From assembly GCA_963664285.2 (NCBI GenBank), contig CAXXNX010000069.1, forward strand, positions 14,443 to 78,442: a stretch of DNA of 64,000 nucleotides, given 5' to 3'. This document shows positions 36,787 through 45,954 of this stretch, piece after piece. The position numbers were made by a program, and so were the translations under genes. The notes beneath the pieces are model-generated. The model was not told the origin of the DNA. It did not search any database and saw only the letters and a list, made by a program, of their open reading frames with translations. Origin of the DNA: JAJCYL01 sp963664285. Lineage in GTDB: Bacteria > Bacteroidota > Bacteroidia > Cytophagales > Cyclobacteriaceae. Position 1 is the stretch's first letter; each line of letters opens with the position of its first letter.

Positions 36787-38408
36787 CCCGCATTATTCAT
36801 AGGCCACCAATTTTGGGATTAATAATGGGTTGCTAACTATTTTTGATTGGAGTGTATGTATTAATTTGAAGATCAACCAGGTTTCTGGATTTCAAAGGAC
36901 ATTAGAGCGTTTTTTTGTTAGAATTTTTCAATTTTCAGTCAAAGCTCTATTGTGTTCTTATGGAAGAACATTTTTTTGATTAAATCAAACTGTTTAACTG
37001 ATCGGTCAGTTCACCGTAAGCAAATCGCCCAGCAGGTATTGATATCTAAAGGCTCTTGAGAATTGTATTGTCAATGATCTTTTCCTTTCTTTCAGGCACG
37101 CCCCAACCTTCATCAGGTAAAGCCGGATATTGTCCACTTGCCATCGTTTAGCAAAGTGGTGTTTTGTTTTGGCAATTAATAATTTAATCTGCCGGAACAT
37201 TTCATAACAGAGGGTAGCGATGATTAAACGCATGAAATTGGCCCAGTAGCGATGACAGGAAAGCCGGTCGGAATAAGTCATGTTTTTGAGTTCCTTTATT
37301 CGATTTTCACTGGCATCACCTCGCTTGACATAAAAATCAAAGTAAATCTGTTGAGCGGTCATCGCTTCAAAGTTGCTCACAAAGTAACGGACATTCATTC
37401 CTTTTCCGGTAGACTCCACTTTGGCGTACAGCTTTTCAGAACGATCCCAGCTTTTGGCCTGGTAAGTAAACGGGCCAACAAACTCTTGATGTTTGATGAT
37501 TTTTGAAGCATATTCCTTTTTTACTTCAATGATAGTCTGTTTGGTAAAAAGTCTTTAAAACTTCATTACTACTAATACCTAAACAAAATTGAAGGTCAAA
37601 CTGCTTAGCTATCCGATAAAAAGATGCTCCTGAAAAGCCACTATCCGCTCGAATAAGGATCTTTACTGAGGGCAGTTTTTTTCTGATTTTAATGACAATC
37701 CTTTTCAATAAGGCCACAAACCATTTGTTGGAGTGACAATTGCCTGGACGTAGTACTGGTAAAATGACCTGACCGGTGTTCCCGTCCTTAAAGAACAACT
37801 CATGGTACATAGTCTGTCCATAATAGCCATTATACAAACTGAGTTGTTGGGATCCATGAGTAGGGTCATCGGTACCATCTACATCAATGATGATTTGACC
37901 AGTCTTCTCTTTCAACTCCTCTACATAACGGTCTACAAACCATTGACTCATCTGGTAGATCAGACTCCGATCGGCCTTGTTTTCAAATCGACTTAAAGTA
38001 GGCTGGAAACATAATCCGCTATCTAGTACTTTACGGATCACCGGATCCTCTCGGAGTTTTTGTTCGTCATTGCAATCCTGATAGCCCTGCATCATTAAAA
38101 ACACCCGTTAGCGAAGCATTTCTTCATAAGTGTATTCGATAAAAAAGGGGTTTCGATAGTCAGGAATCAGTGCGGCGAAGCTTTTTAATAGACCAGTCTT
38201 TCTCTCTACTTTTTCACTTAACAATATCGCTCCGTCTGAGCTAATCGCTGATGCTGAAAAATCAAATTTAAAAGCTTGTTTTCCTCGATAAAATACGGTA
38301 TCTTTTTCCTTATATTCAGGCATAAATTAATTGCTTATTTTGTTGTCTAACTATCTCAATATAAGCAATTTATGCCTGTTTTTTATTGTCTACTATGAAT
38401 TTTTCGGG
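36787..38408 (-). mobile_element. IS1380-family element, copy 6 (1,622 bp), degraded
   Basis: TTAA at 36783-36786 and 38409-38412. Joining the flanks restores the anti-sigma frame, so it is a simple insertion. It is one base longer than the others because of an extra A in the transposase gene. Confidence 0.95.
37006..38323 (-). pseudogene. IS1380-family transposase (copy 6), doubly inactivated
   Basis: Codon Gln in MLRQRVFL is TAA near 38108-38110 (CAA to TAA). A fifth A has been added in the run near 37545-37550, shifting the frame between VLKTF and TKQTIIEVKK. Either change alone would inactivate it. The substitution is not the kind of error expected from homopolymer miscalls. The element may still move if transposase is supplied by another copy. 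Confidence 0.92.
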
Positions 38409-38951
38409 TTAAAGGAAGAACAGCAACTGAAAACCTGGTTTGGCAGCAATTCTACACCCGAAGGGTTGGAGAGCGAAGCTCAACTGTTTGCTTATTATTC
38501 AAATCAAGAAGAGATGACACTGTCTGATGATTTTGAACTCAAACTAAATCAGCAAATGAGTCAGGAAGATATAAATACTGTCCCTCGAAAAACTATTTCG
38601 TTATGGCCGACATTGATTAGTTGGAAGACCGCGGCTGTTATTTCCGGAATAATCGTAGCATCTATCGTACTCAAAAATCCTTTTGGGTCGTCAACACAAA
38701 TGACGGATACTTATGACAATCCTCAAGATGCTTATGAGGCAACCAAAGCCATATTACTTACTATCTCTTCAAGTATGAACAAAGGCAAAAAATATACTCA
38801 ACAATTAAGCAAGTTCAGCGAAGCTCAGGAGATAGTATCTGGGATTGGCACAACGCCAAATAAGGAAGGAAGTTGACTTTAATAGTAAAGTGATGTTACG
38901 GTGCACGATGACTTAGCGATTATAAATTTGAACAAGTAGAAAAAAATTAAA

Positions 38952-39488
38952 ATGAAAAAAATAGTAATAAGTGTAGCAGTGCTGTTAATCTGCGTCCCGG
39001 TATTTGCACAAGATGATGTGATCAGCAAGTATTTCAGTAGTTATCTTGATGACGAGAATTTTACCAAGGTTTCAGTAACGAGCAGAATGTTCTCATTATT
39101 TACAGATATTGAAACAGGTGATGAAGATGAACAAGAATTCCTTGAAGCCATTAGTAAGTTGAAAGGATTAAAAGTGATTTCCGGTGATAGTATTGAGGAT
39201 GGTATGTCCAAATACAAAGATGCTCTCAACACGGTCAACGGAAAAGGCTATGATGAACTCATGTCGGTCAGGGATGGTAACCAAAATTTCGAATTCATGA
39301 TCAAAGAAAAAGGCGGTGTGATTACTGAACTCTTAATGATCGCCGGAGGGAAGGATCAATTTCATTTGATGACACTTTACGGTGAAATAGATTTAAAGAA
39401 AATCACTAAGCTGGCATCAAAAATGAAAATAGATGCTTTGGATCATTTGAGGAAGCTTGATCGAGATGATCGACACGATGACAATTAA
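38952..39488 (+). CDS. Exported DUF4252 protein 1
   Basis: A 178-residue protein with a signal peptide (KKIVISVAVLLICVPVFAQ). The DUF4252 core includes KYFSSYLDDENFTKVSVTSRMF, then GLKVISGDSIEDG and YDELMSVRDGNQNFEFMIKEKGG. Such proteins commonly follow ECF sigma/anti-sigma pairs in Bacteroidota; their function is not established. It is intact although its presumed regulators upstream are broken. Confidence 0.8.
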   Translation: MKKIVISVAVLLICVPVFAQDDVISKYFSSYLDDENFTKVSVTSRMFSLFTDIETGDEDEQEFLEAISKLKGLKVISGDSIEDGMSKYKDALNTVNGKGYDELMSVRDGNQNFEFMIKEKGGVITELLMIAGGKDQFHLMTLYGEIDLKKITKLASKMKIDALDHLRKLDRDDRHDDN

Positions 39489-39489
39489 G

Positions 39490-40062
39490 ATGAAATTTTC
39501 AGTAGGTAAATTATTTGAAAAACCTGCCCTTATCTTCAAGGGCAGGTTTTTCTTGGGCTTTATCTGCATTCTGATAATGGAAGCCGTTACTCCTGTTAAA
39601 GCTCAAAGTGAGTTATTTAAATCTTTGCAGGAGAGTTATGATTTGAATGTAGAATTGTACTTTTATGCAAGTACACTCCGCATGATCAACCTCACTCGCG
39701 ATCCTAACTATAACGAAATGGTCAAGGACATTGAGAAAATGATATTTTATCAAATTAACGACGTTCCAATTAATGAGATAAGAGCCATTTCTAAAAAATT
39801 TATTGAAGAGGAAGAATTTGAAGAATTGATGTCGGTAGAAGGTAAGGAGGAAACGTTTTATGTCCTGGGAAAAAATGAAAATGAGTTTGTCGCCCTATTG
39901 AAAACTGACAAAGATTTGATTGCAATTAATTTGAAGGGCATGATCAGGATTAATAAAATACCAGATTTGATCAATTCTTTGAATGCAGATAATTTTTTAA
40001 ATGTCTTTGAAGTAGGTAAGGACGAAAGAAGGGAACATAAAGAAGAATCAAGGCAGAATTAG
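39490..40062 (+). CDS. Exported DUF4252-like protein 2
   Basis: From ATG 39490 the protein has 190 residues. The N-terminal 20 residues precede a hydrophobic signal (FFLGFICILIMEAVTPVKAQ), then DUF4252-like text (MINLTRDPNYNEMVKDIEKM, EEFEELMSVEGKEETFYVLG). It is a paralogue of the gene before, one base downstream of that gene's stop. A perfect terminator-type hairpin (39518-39551) lies inside its 5' coding part, so it may be expressed less than its partner or from another start. The stop TAG overlaps the GTG start of the ABC ATPase (TAGTG), which suggests coupled translation. Confidence 0.72.
   Translation: MKFSVGKLFEKPALIFKGRFFLGFICILIMEAVTPVKAQSELFKSLQESYDLNVELYFYASTLRMINLTRDPNYNEMVKDIEKMIFYQINDVPINEIRAISKKFIEEEEFEELMSVEGKEETFYVLGKNENEFVALLKTDKDLIAINLKGMIRINKIPDLINSLNADNFLNVFEVGKDERREHKEESRQN
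39518..39551 (+). terminator. Perfect 14-bp terminator hairpin inside a coding region
   Basis: AAAAACCTGCCCTT (39518-39531) and AAGGGCAGGTTTTT (39538-39551) pair fully across the loop ATCTTC. The run of T after the GC-rich arm, and of A before it, makes a two-way Rho-independent terminator. It lies 30-63 bases after the stop of DUF4252 protein 1, where a terminator would be expected, but within the frame of protein 2. Confidence 0.75.
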
Positions 40063-40961
40063 TGGAGAGAATACTTGAAATAAAAAATCTTAGCAAGAAT
40101 TACCGGAGAATAAAAGCTCTTGATCACCTCTCTCTTGAGATCAACAAAGGTGAAATTTTTGGGCTCTTGGGACCAAATGGCAGTGGAAAGACAACTACCC
40201 TTGGTATTATCCTGGATGTGATTCAAGCCAGTTCCGGTTCCTATCAATGGTTTGGTGAGTCCCCATCAAGTGAAAGTAGGAAAAAAATTGGGTCTATTCT
40301 TGAAACACCATGTTTCTATCCCTATTTATCAGCTTATCGGAACCTTGAGATCGTATCCGAAATAAAGCAGTATGGAGGAAACAGGATTAATGAAATTTTG
40401 GATTGGGTTGGGTTGTCAGAGAGAAAAAAAGATGCTTTTCGAACATTTTCCCTTGGAATGAAACAGCGCCTGGCTATCGCGGCAGCACTTCTACCCGATC
40501 CCCCGGTGTTGATTTTGGATGAACCGACTAATGGATTGGACCCCACCGGAATAGCCGAGATAAGAACGCTTATCCAACAAATTAGTCAACAAGGAAAAAC
40601 GGTTATCCTGGCAAGTCACCTCCTTGATGAAGTGCAAAAAGTATGCTCGCACTTCGCTATCCTTCGCAAGGGAAAGAAAATCCATTCGGGGGTAGTTGAA
40701 GACGTCCTTAATTCTAAAAATTCTGTGGAAGTTATCGCAGAAAATAAGGAACGCTTATACAAGGCTTTGACGGGTTGGCAATACAATCTGGGCATTAAAG
40801 AGGTTGGACAGAAATTTATTGTTGACATAAATGGTTCAGTTAATAGTGCCGAGCTTAATAAGTATCTTCTTGAGAAAGACATCATCGCTTCTCACCTAGC
40901 TCAAGTAAAGACAAATCTTGAACAAGAATTTCTAAAAATACTTTCCGAGTACGATGAGTAG
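40062..40961 (+). CDS. ABC transporter ATP-binding protein
   Basis: A 299-residue ATPase starting at GTG 40062 (VERILEIKNLSKNYRR). It has Walker A GPNGSGKTTT near residue 38, signature FSLGMKQRLAIAAAL, Walker B VLILDEPTNGLDP and the switch His in VILASHLLDE. It resembles the exporter ATPases of ABC-2 type systems (bacitracin/copper-type). It overlaps the upstream stop by one base and the permease start by 8 bases, so the three genes form one operon. Confidence 0.9.
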   Translation: MERILEIKNLSKNYRRIKALDHLSLEINKGEIFGLLGPNGSGKTTTLGIILDVIQASSGSYQWFGESPSSESRKKIGSILETPCFYPYLSAYRNLEIVSEIKQYGGNRINEILDWVGLSERKKDAFRTFSLGMKQRLAIAAALLPDPPVLILDEPTNGLDPTGIAEIRTLIQQISQQGKTVILASHLLDEVQKVCSHFAILRKGKKIHSGVVEDVLNSKNSVEVIAENKERLYKALTGWQYNLGIKEVGQKFIVDINGSVNSAELNKYLLEKDIIASHLAQVKTNLEQEFLKILSEYDE

Positions 40962-41775
40962 ATTATTTTTGATCGAGTGGATGAAACTCAAAAACTATAA
41001 GGTCTTTTGGATCTTAACCATCATGTATTTTATAGGAGTGGTGATGGTAAGTTCAGGAGTACGATTTTTTTTAGAATTTCTGAAAAACCATGGTGCTGAA
41101 TTTGACGGTTTGGACCCGACGATTCTGCCCTTTTATGATTTTCCTGATGTGTGGCACAATATCACTTATATGGCCACATTCTTTAAAATCATTCTTTCCT
41201 TTATCATTATTATTTCCATTACTAATGAGATCAGCTATCGAACGCTGCGGCAGAATATCATAGACGGTCTAAGTAAAAGGGAATTCCTTATCTCCAAGCT
41301 TAACTTTATTGTTATTCTAGCAGCTGCTGCCACCCTGGTTCTTTTTTTTATTGGTTTGACCACTGGACTAGCTTATTCAACTGTAACCGAGACCAAGTAC
41401 ATTGTCAGCTCATTGGAATTTTTGGGTGTCTATTTTATTGAGGTTGTTACATTCCTCACATTCGCATTTTTAGTGGGCCTTTTATTGCGAAAAGCAGGCT
41501 TTGCCATCGTAACCATCTTTATGTATACACTGGTTTTTGAACCAGTCCTAATTGTCAATTTTAAACATAATCCTTTTATTCCGGATATGTTGGCTTCAAC
41601 TGCACCATTATGGCCAGTTAATGCACTAAATAACCTGATTCGCTTCCCTTATCAACGATACGTTTTTATGGAAGTACAAGATTATGTCGCATGGGGCGAT
41701 CTGGCAATCGTCTTAGTCTGGTTTGTTACTTTTATCTCTCTAATATACTGGGTGTTGACAAGGAAAGATCTATAG
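40954..41775 (+). CDS. ABC-2 type transporter permease
   Basis: A 273-residue membrane protein with about six hydrophobic segments. It begins SRLFLIEWMKLKNYKVFWIL, the common start of ABC-2 permeases, with later segments such as IILSFIIIISITNEI and FLTFAFLVGLLLRKAGF. It pairs with the ATPase just upstream. The transported substrate is unknown. Confidence 0.85.
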   Translation: MSRLFLIEWMKLKNYKVFWILTIMYFIGVVMVSSGVRFFLEFLKNHGAEFDGLDPTILPFYDFPDVWHNITYMATFFKIILSFIIIISITNEISYRTLRQNIIDGLSKREFLISKLNFIVILAAAATLVLFFIGLTTGLAYSTVTETKYIVSSLEFLGVYFIEVVTFLTFAFLVGLLLRKAGFAIVTIFMYTLVFEPVLIVNFKHNPFIPDMLASTAPLWPVNALNNLIRFPYQRYVFMEVQDYVAWGDLAIVLVWFVTFISLIYWVLTRKDL

Positions 41776-41794
41776 TAGATCATGCCCTTTCATA

Positions 41795-42604
41795 CTATTC
41801 ATCCTCAGATGGTAATTCATCTATCAATGCACCCTCGGGAACTTCAAACAATAACTGGTCAGGCTGTTGACCAGAAAATTTGATATTAGAGAAAGTGTTG
41901 CTACCCCTTGCTTCACCTAATGAATCAGCAGTCCAGCGGTACGAAGAAAGCAAGGTCGACACTTTTAACCCCTGAATTTCCTTCCAATCACTGTATACTA
42001 AGGCATTAAAATTTTCTGCCCTGCTCTTGTCAAAATAGGTAACAGAATAGTTAATAAAGTCCAGCAGGTTCGTCTCAGTATCAATCCATAGAATATATTG
42101 ATCTTCAGGGCTGTCACCAATCTTGTTTCCATAGGTAATTCTTATTTTATTATAGATTTTACCGTTGTAAGATTTCTGACCAATATATTCCTGATTAGTA
42201 CCCGGGTCCGCCACAACAAAAGGAAATGCCAAAAAGTAGAAATGAAGGTTGTGAAAAAATCGTGGTGATTTAATGGTTTCCCGGTCAGGAGTAATCCAGA
42301 CATTAGCGCCGTCGTAACCGACGGTGTAAGCAGTGTCATTTTTCACTAGATCCTTGCGGGTATATAAATCAATAATTGAGTGGTCTCCTGTACCAGTTTT
42401 TGTAACACGATCGTATTCAAGACCGCCAAATTGGCGCCATACGTCGAGACCGCCATGAGCCTCAAGGCAAACTTTCAGCTCCGGTATTACATTCTCGTAG
42501 ACATCTATATAAAACTCTTTACCAATTTCCTCCTGTTGTTTTGGCGGTTGACTACATGCAAACAAAATAAGAGGGACGAGTACTTTCAATAACTCTATTC
42601 TCAT
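41795..42604 (-). CDS. Lipoprotein of DUF6503 type
   Basis: A 269-residue protein with a lipoprotein signal (ELLKVLVPLILFACSQPP, Cys near 17). It continues VCLEAHGGLDVWRQFGGLEYD, ANVWITPDRE, YILWIDTETNLLDFINYSVTYF and DWKEIQGLKVSTLLSSYRW. The 'AHGG...W' start and repeated short beta-strands are those of DUF6503, a LolA-like envelope family in Bacteroidota. The role is unknown. It is convergent with the ABC permease, 19 bases apart. Confidence 0.65.
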   Translation of the reverse strand: MRIELLKVLVPLILFACSQPPKQQEEIGKEFYIDVYENVIPELKVCLEAHGGLDVWRQFGGLEYDRVTKTGTGDHSIIDLYTRKDLVKNDTAYTVGYDGANVWITPDRETIKSPRFFHNLHFYFLAFPFVVADPGTNQEYIGQKSYNGKIYNKIRITYGNKIGDSPEDQYILWIDTETNLLDFINYSVTYFDKSRAENFNALVYSDWKEIQGLKVSTLLSSYRWTADSLGEARGSNTFSNIKFSGQQPDQLLFEVPEGALIDELPSEDE

Positions 42605-42705
42605 GGTTTAGGACATTTAGATTTAGTGCTGTAAAATTGGTTATTTCAGCCTACTGATAAAATAATCAATCGGACAAACGAACTTAATTCAAGATGAGCG
42701 AGGGT

Positions 42706-42736
42706 GTGTAAAACCTGTGTAAAACCTGTGTAAAAC
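42706..42736. repeat. 11-bp tandem repeat, nearly three units
   Basis: GTGTAAAACCT at 42706-42716 and 42717-42727, followed by GTGTAAAACT. It lies in the 0.4-kb gap between the DUF6503 gene start and the hppA terminator, where nothing else is recognised. Confidence 0.6.
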
Positions 42737-43033
42737 TCCAGCATAACTCTGTTTGTAAGTTGTGGGAAAGTAAGACCTCATTATTTTGCGAATTCCAACA
42801 CTCCATCCACTGCTGGTTAACAGTCATACTAATAGTCTCTCTGATTAGCTAATCGCCACCACTAAGGAAGAAAAAATAACGCTTCACTAATTTGCCTTAT
42901 GGACACGTTAAATAACATCTTTTATTGAGGCTTATTTAGTAATAAATGCTATTTATGAGTAATTGTCATTGTTTTGACTTGCAGATTGTCATGATATTTT
43001 ATTTTTTTTAACAAGTAATAAAGTATAACCCAT

Positions 43034-43062
43034 AAAAAAGCCTGTCAAATATTTTGACGGGC
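43034..43062 (-). terminator. Rho-independent terminator of hppA
   Basis: Read on the minus strand: GCCCGTCAAAATATTTGACA GGC followed by six T. The stem pairs GCC.GTCAAA with TTTGAC.GGC and lies 38 bases past the hppA stop. Confidence 0.75.
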
Positions 43063-43099
43063 ATTTCTTCTAAAAAGGGTCTTTATCGGCTGTAATGAC

Positions 43100-45325
43100 C
43101 TATCTATCAGGTATTTCCTTAAAATCTTCAAGCTTTTCACTAATTCCCTTTTCTATAACATTTATAACAACAGCATTTTCCTGGTCTAATATTTCCTGGT
43201 CATTAACTGCGTGGCGGGAAGAATCAACTGCGATATGAGGAGCAATAATCAAGGCTACAATAGAAGTTAATTTAATGAGAATGTTCATTGATGGCCCTGA
43301 GGTATCCTTGAAGGGATCACCTACCGTATCTCCGGTTATTGACGCTTTGTGCGCATCCGATCCCTTATACTCCATCTTTCCATTGATTTTTACACCGGCT
43401 TCGAACGACTTTTTAGCATTATCCCATGCACCTCCGGCATTATTTTGAAAGATTCCCATTAAAACACCGGAAACAGTGATACCAGCCAGCATCCCTCCTA
43501 ATACCTCAGGGCCAAAAGTAAAGCCCACTACAACAGGTGTAATTAAAGCAATTGCACCAGGTCTCATCATTTCACGAAGAGAAGCCTTAGTACTGATTGC
43601 TACACATTTCTCATATTCGGGTGTGGCCTTGTACTCCATGATGCCTGGTATCTCCTTGAACTGCCTTCGAACTTCATTTACCATGTCCATTGCCGCCTTT
43701 CCAACCGCTGCAATTGCCAAAGAAGAAAAGATATAAGGTATCATGCCTCCAATGAATAAGCCAGCTAAAACATTAGCCTTGTAAATATCTATGCTATTAA
43801 TACCGGCGATTCCGACGAAGGCAGCAAAAAGTGCAAGTGCAGTTAAAGCCGCTGAGGCAATAGCGAATCCCTTACCTGCTGCAGCAGTTGTATTTCCAAC
43901 AGCATCCAAATTATCAGTTCTTCCCCTTACTTCATCTGGCAAACCGCTCATCTCAGCCAAACCTCCCGCATTATCAGCAATTGGACCAAAAGCATCAATT
44001 GCTAACTGCATGGCTGTAGTGGCCATCATTCCGGCAGCTGCAATTGCTACGCCATAAAGACCTGCTAATTGAAATGATCCATAAATACCGGTTGCCAAAA
44101 CTATGACAGGTAACATAGTTGATTCCATTCCAACTGCTAATCCACCAATAATATTAGTAGCATGGCCGGTAGAAGATTGCTGTACAATTGAGTTCACCGG
44201 TTTCCTTCCCATGGCTGTGTAGTATTCAGTGATCATACTCATCAAAGTACCAACTACAAGACCCAGAACAATTGCCAAAAAGACATCCATAGAGGTAAAT
44301 TCATAACCTCTTATGCTCATACTTTCAGGGAGAAGATATCCAACAAGGAAATATGAAGCAATTGCAGTGAAGATAATTGAAGACCAGTTTCCCAGGTTTA
44401 ATGCTTTTTGAACACTATCAGACTCATTGGAAATCTTAACGAAAAAAGTGCCTGCGATAGAAAAAATAAGACCCATTCCAGCGATGAGCATAGGTAGTAA
44501 AATGGGAGCAATACCTCCAAATGCATCATTCGATTCAATTTCTCTTCCCAGTACCATACTGGCCAGAATTGTGGCCACGTAAGATCCAAAAAGGTCAGCA
44601 CCCATGCCAGCCACATCACCAACATTATCACCAACATTATCTGCGATTGTCGCGGGGTTTCTTACATCATCTTCTGGTATTCCAGCTTCTACCTTACCCA
44701 CAAGGTCAGCGCCAACATCTGCTGCCTTGGTATATATTCCACCCCCTACTCTGGCAAATAAAGCAATAGATTCTGAACCTAATGAAAATCCTGCCAATAC
44801 TTCAAGAGCCTTCTCCATGGCCATGCCGTTCACGTCACCTCCAGTGCTTAAAACATACATTTGATAGAACACAATAAAGAGTGAACCTATCCCAAATACA
44901 GCCAATCCGGCAACCCCTAATCCCATTACAGTTCCTCCGGTAAATGAAACTTTAAGCGCTTTCGAAAGACTGGTTCTTGCAGCTTGTGTAGTTCTTACAT
45001 TCGCCTTTGTGGCCATATTCATTCCGAAATACCCCGCAGCTGCAGATAATACAGCTCCTATAAGAAAAGAAATAGCAATTACCGGGCTTGACGTCTCTAC
45101 CATTGTACCAGTATATGCCAGTAGAAGAGCGGTAATAATCGCGAAGTAACCAAGGACTCTCCATTCTGCTCTCAAAAATGCCATCGCTCCTTCGGCAATG
45201 TACCCAGACAGCTCCTTCATCTTATCATTCCCGGATTCCTGTTTAACTACCCAGGAATATTTCATCCACATCACTAAAAGACCAACTACACCAAGGATGG
45301 GAATTAAGAATATAATATTGTGCAT
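43100..45325 (-). CDS. hppA: Membrane-bound ion-translocating pyrophosphatase
   Basis: A 741-residue multi-helix protein. Substrate-site motifs are GGGIYTKAADVGADLVGKVE, DDVRNPATIADNVGDNVGDV and AMGRKPVNSIVQQSSTGHAT, then GAWDNAKKSFE and GDTVGDPFKDTSGPS near the end. It hydrolyses pyrophosphate in the cytoplasm and pumps H+ and/or Na+ outward. GNTTAA (Ala, not Lys, at the K+ site) marks the K+-dependent class, which includes many Na+ pumps. It is intact, monocistronic and has its own terminator. Confidence 0.95.
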   Translation of the reverse strand: MHNIIFLIPILGVVGLLVMWMKYSWVVKQESGNDKMKELSGYIAEGAMAFLRAEWRVLGYFAIITALLLAYTGTMVETSSPVIAISFLIGAVLSAAAGYFGMNMATKANVRTTQAARTSLSKALKVSFTGGTVMGLGVAGLAVFGIGSLFIVFYQMYVLSTGGDVNGMAMEKALEVLAGFSLGSESIALFARVGGGIYTKAADVGADLVGKVEAGIPEDDVRNPATIADNVGDNVGDVAGMGADLFGSYVATILASMVLGREIESNDAFGGIAPILLPMLIAGMGLIFSIAGTFFVKISNESDSVQKALNLGNWSSIIFTAIASYFLVGYLLPESMSIRGYEFTSMDVFLAIVLGLVVGTLMSMITEYYTAMGRKPVNSIVQQSSTGHATNIIGGLAVGMESTMLPVIVLATGIYGSFQLAGLYGVAIAAAGMMATTAMQLAIDAFGPIADNAGGLAEMSGLPDEVRGRTDNLDAVGNTTAAAGKGFAIASAALTALALFAAFVGIAGINSIDIYKANVLAGLFIGGMIPYIFSSLAIAAVGKAAMDMVNEVRRQFKEIPGIMEYKATPEYEKCVAISTKASLREMMRPGAIALITPVVVGFTFGPEVLGGMLAGITVSGVLMGIFQNNAGGAWDNAKKSFEAGVKINGKMEYKGSDAHKASITGDTVGDPFKDTSGPSMNILIKLTSIVALIIAPHIAVDSSRHAVNDQEILDQENAVVINVIEKGISEKLEDFKEIPDR

Positions 45326-45448
45326 ACTTTTTAGTTAGGTTCAAAAAACAGGCTGCAAAGATAGGCCCTGGATTATGATTTCAAAAAGTGAGATCATACG
45401 TTAACCATTGCTCTGAATAGGCTAATTTTATCACTTCTTTATATTCAA

Positions 45449-45952
45449 ATGAGCATATTAGAAACAATTACTAAAGAAGTCGAATACCGGCTAATACGGG
45501 AATCCATGGCTCGCATTAAAAAATGCTTTGACCAGTTGTCCGATGAAGAAATCTGGAAAAGGCCAAACGGCAATCTTGTAAGTATGGGTAATCTTGTACT
45601 CCATTTGTCCGGCAATGTGAGGCAATACATTCTTTTTGGGTTAGGTGGCAACCCTGATAAGCGATTACGTCAGACAGAGTTTGACCATCAGGAGATTATT
45701 TCCAAAGAAACATTGTTAGAAGACATGGACCAATTGATGGTTGAAGTGCAAAACGTCCTTAGGGGTCTTAACCCCGAATGTCTAACTCAAAAATACAGCA
45801 TACAGGGAATAGACATCACAGGTTTTGGTATCCTCATGCATGTGGTGGAGCATTTTTCCTATCACGTCGGACAGATCACCTGGTATACCAAACTGGTGAA
45901 AGATATGGATATGCAGTATTATGCGGGGAAAGACCTTAATATAACGGGTTAA
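45449..45952 (+). CDS. DinB-like four-helix protein (DUF1572 type)
   Basis: A 167-residue protein, helical throughout. It includes RIKKCFDQLSDEEIWKRPN, LVLHLSGNVRQYILFGLGG and MHVVEHFSYHVGQITWYTKL. The three His positions (HLSGN, HVVEH, HVGQ) match the metal-binding triad of the DinB/YfiT fold. These are often thiol transferases or of unknown role. It ends three bases before the T9SS plug gene. Confidence 0.78.
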   Translation: MSILETITKEVEYRLIRESMARIKKCFDQLSDEEIWKRPNGNLVSMGNLVLHLSGNVRQYILFGLGGNPDKRLRQTEFDHQEIISKETLLEDMDQLMVEVQNVLRGLNPECLTQKYSIQGIDITGFGILMHVVEHFSYHVGQITWYTKLVKDMDMQYYAGKDLNITG

Positions 45953-45954
45953 TA

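Larger units (their letters stand above)
36726..38876 (+). pseudogene. Likely anti-sigma factor, interrupted by IS1380 copy 6
   Basis: ATG 36726 starts inside the sigma gene: MDTKDLKQLLERYWEGETSL, then the IS. Joining across one TTAA gives KEEQQLKTWFGSNSTPEG and onward, with a single membrane helix (WKTAAVISGIIVASIVL) and a short outer part to 38876, about 176 residues in all. The N-terminal text (LLERYWEGETSLKEEQQLK) is the typical zinc-less anti-sigma start of Bacteroidota. The insertion should remove the membrane tether and the sigma-binding function. Confidence 0.78.

Noticed and set aside
42706..42736. CRISPR-like short repeats
   Set aside because: Repeats are directly tandem with no spacers; the same holds for the 15-bp repeat at 11559.
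43476..44864. Several long frames antisense to hppA
   Set aside because: Ala/Pro/Ser-rich shadows produced by the codon bias of the membrane protein.
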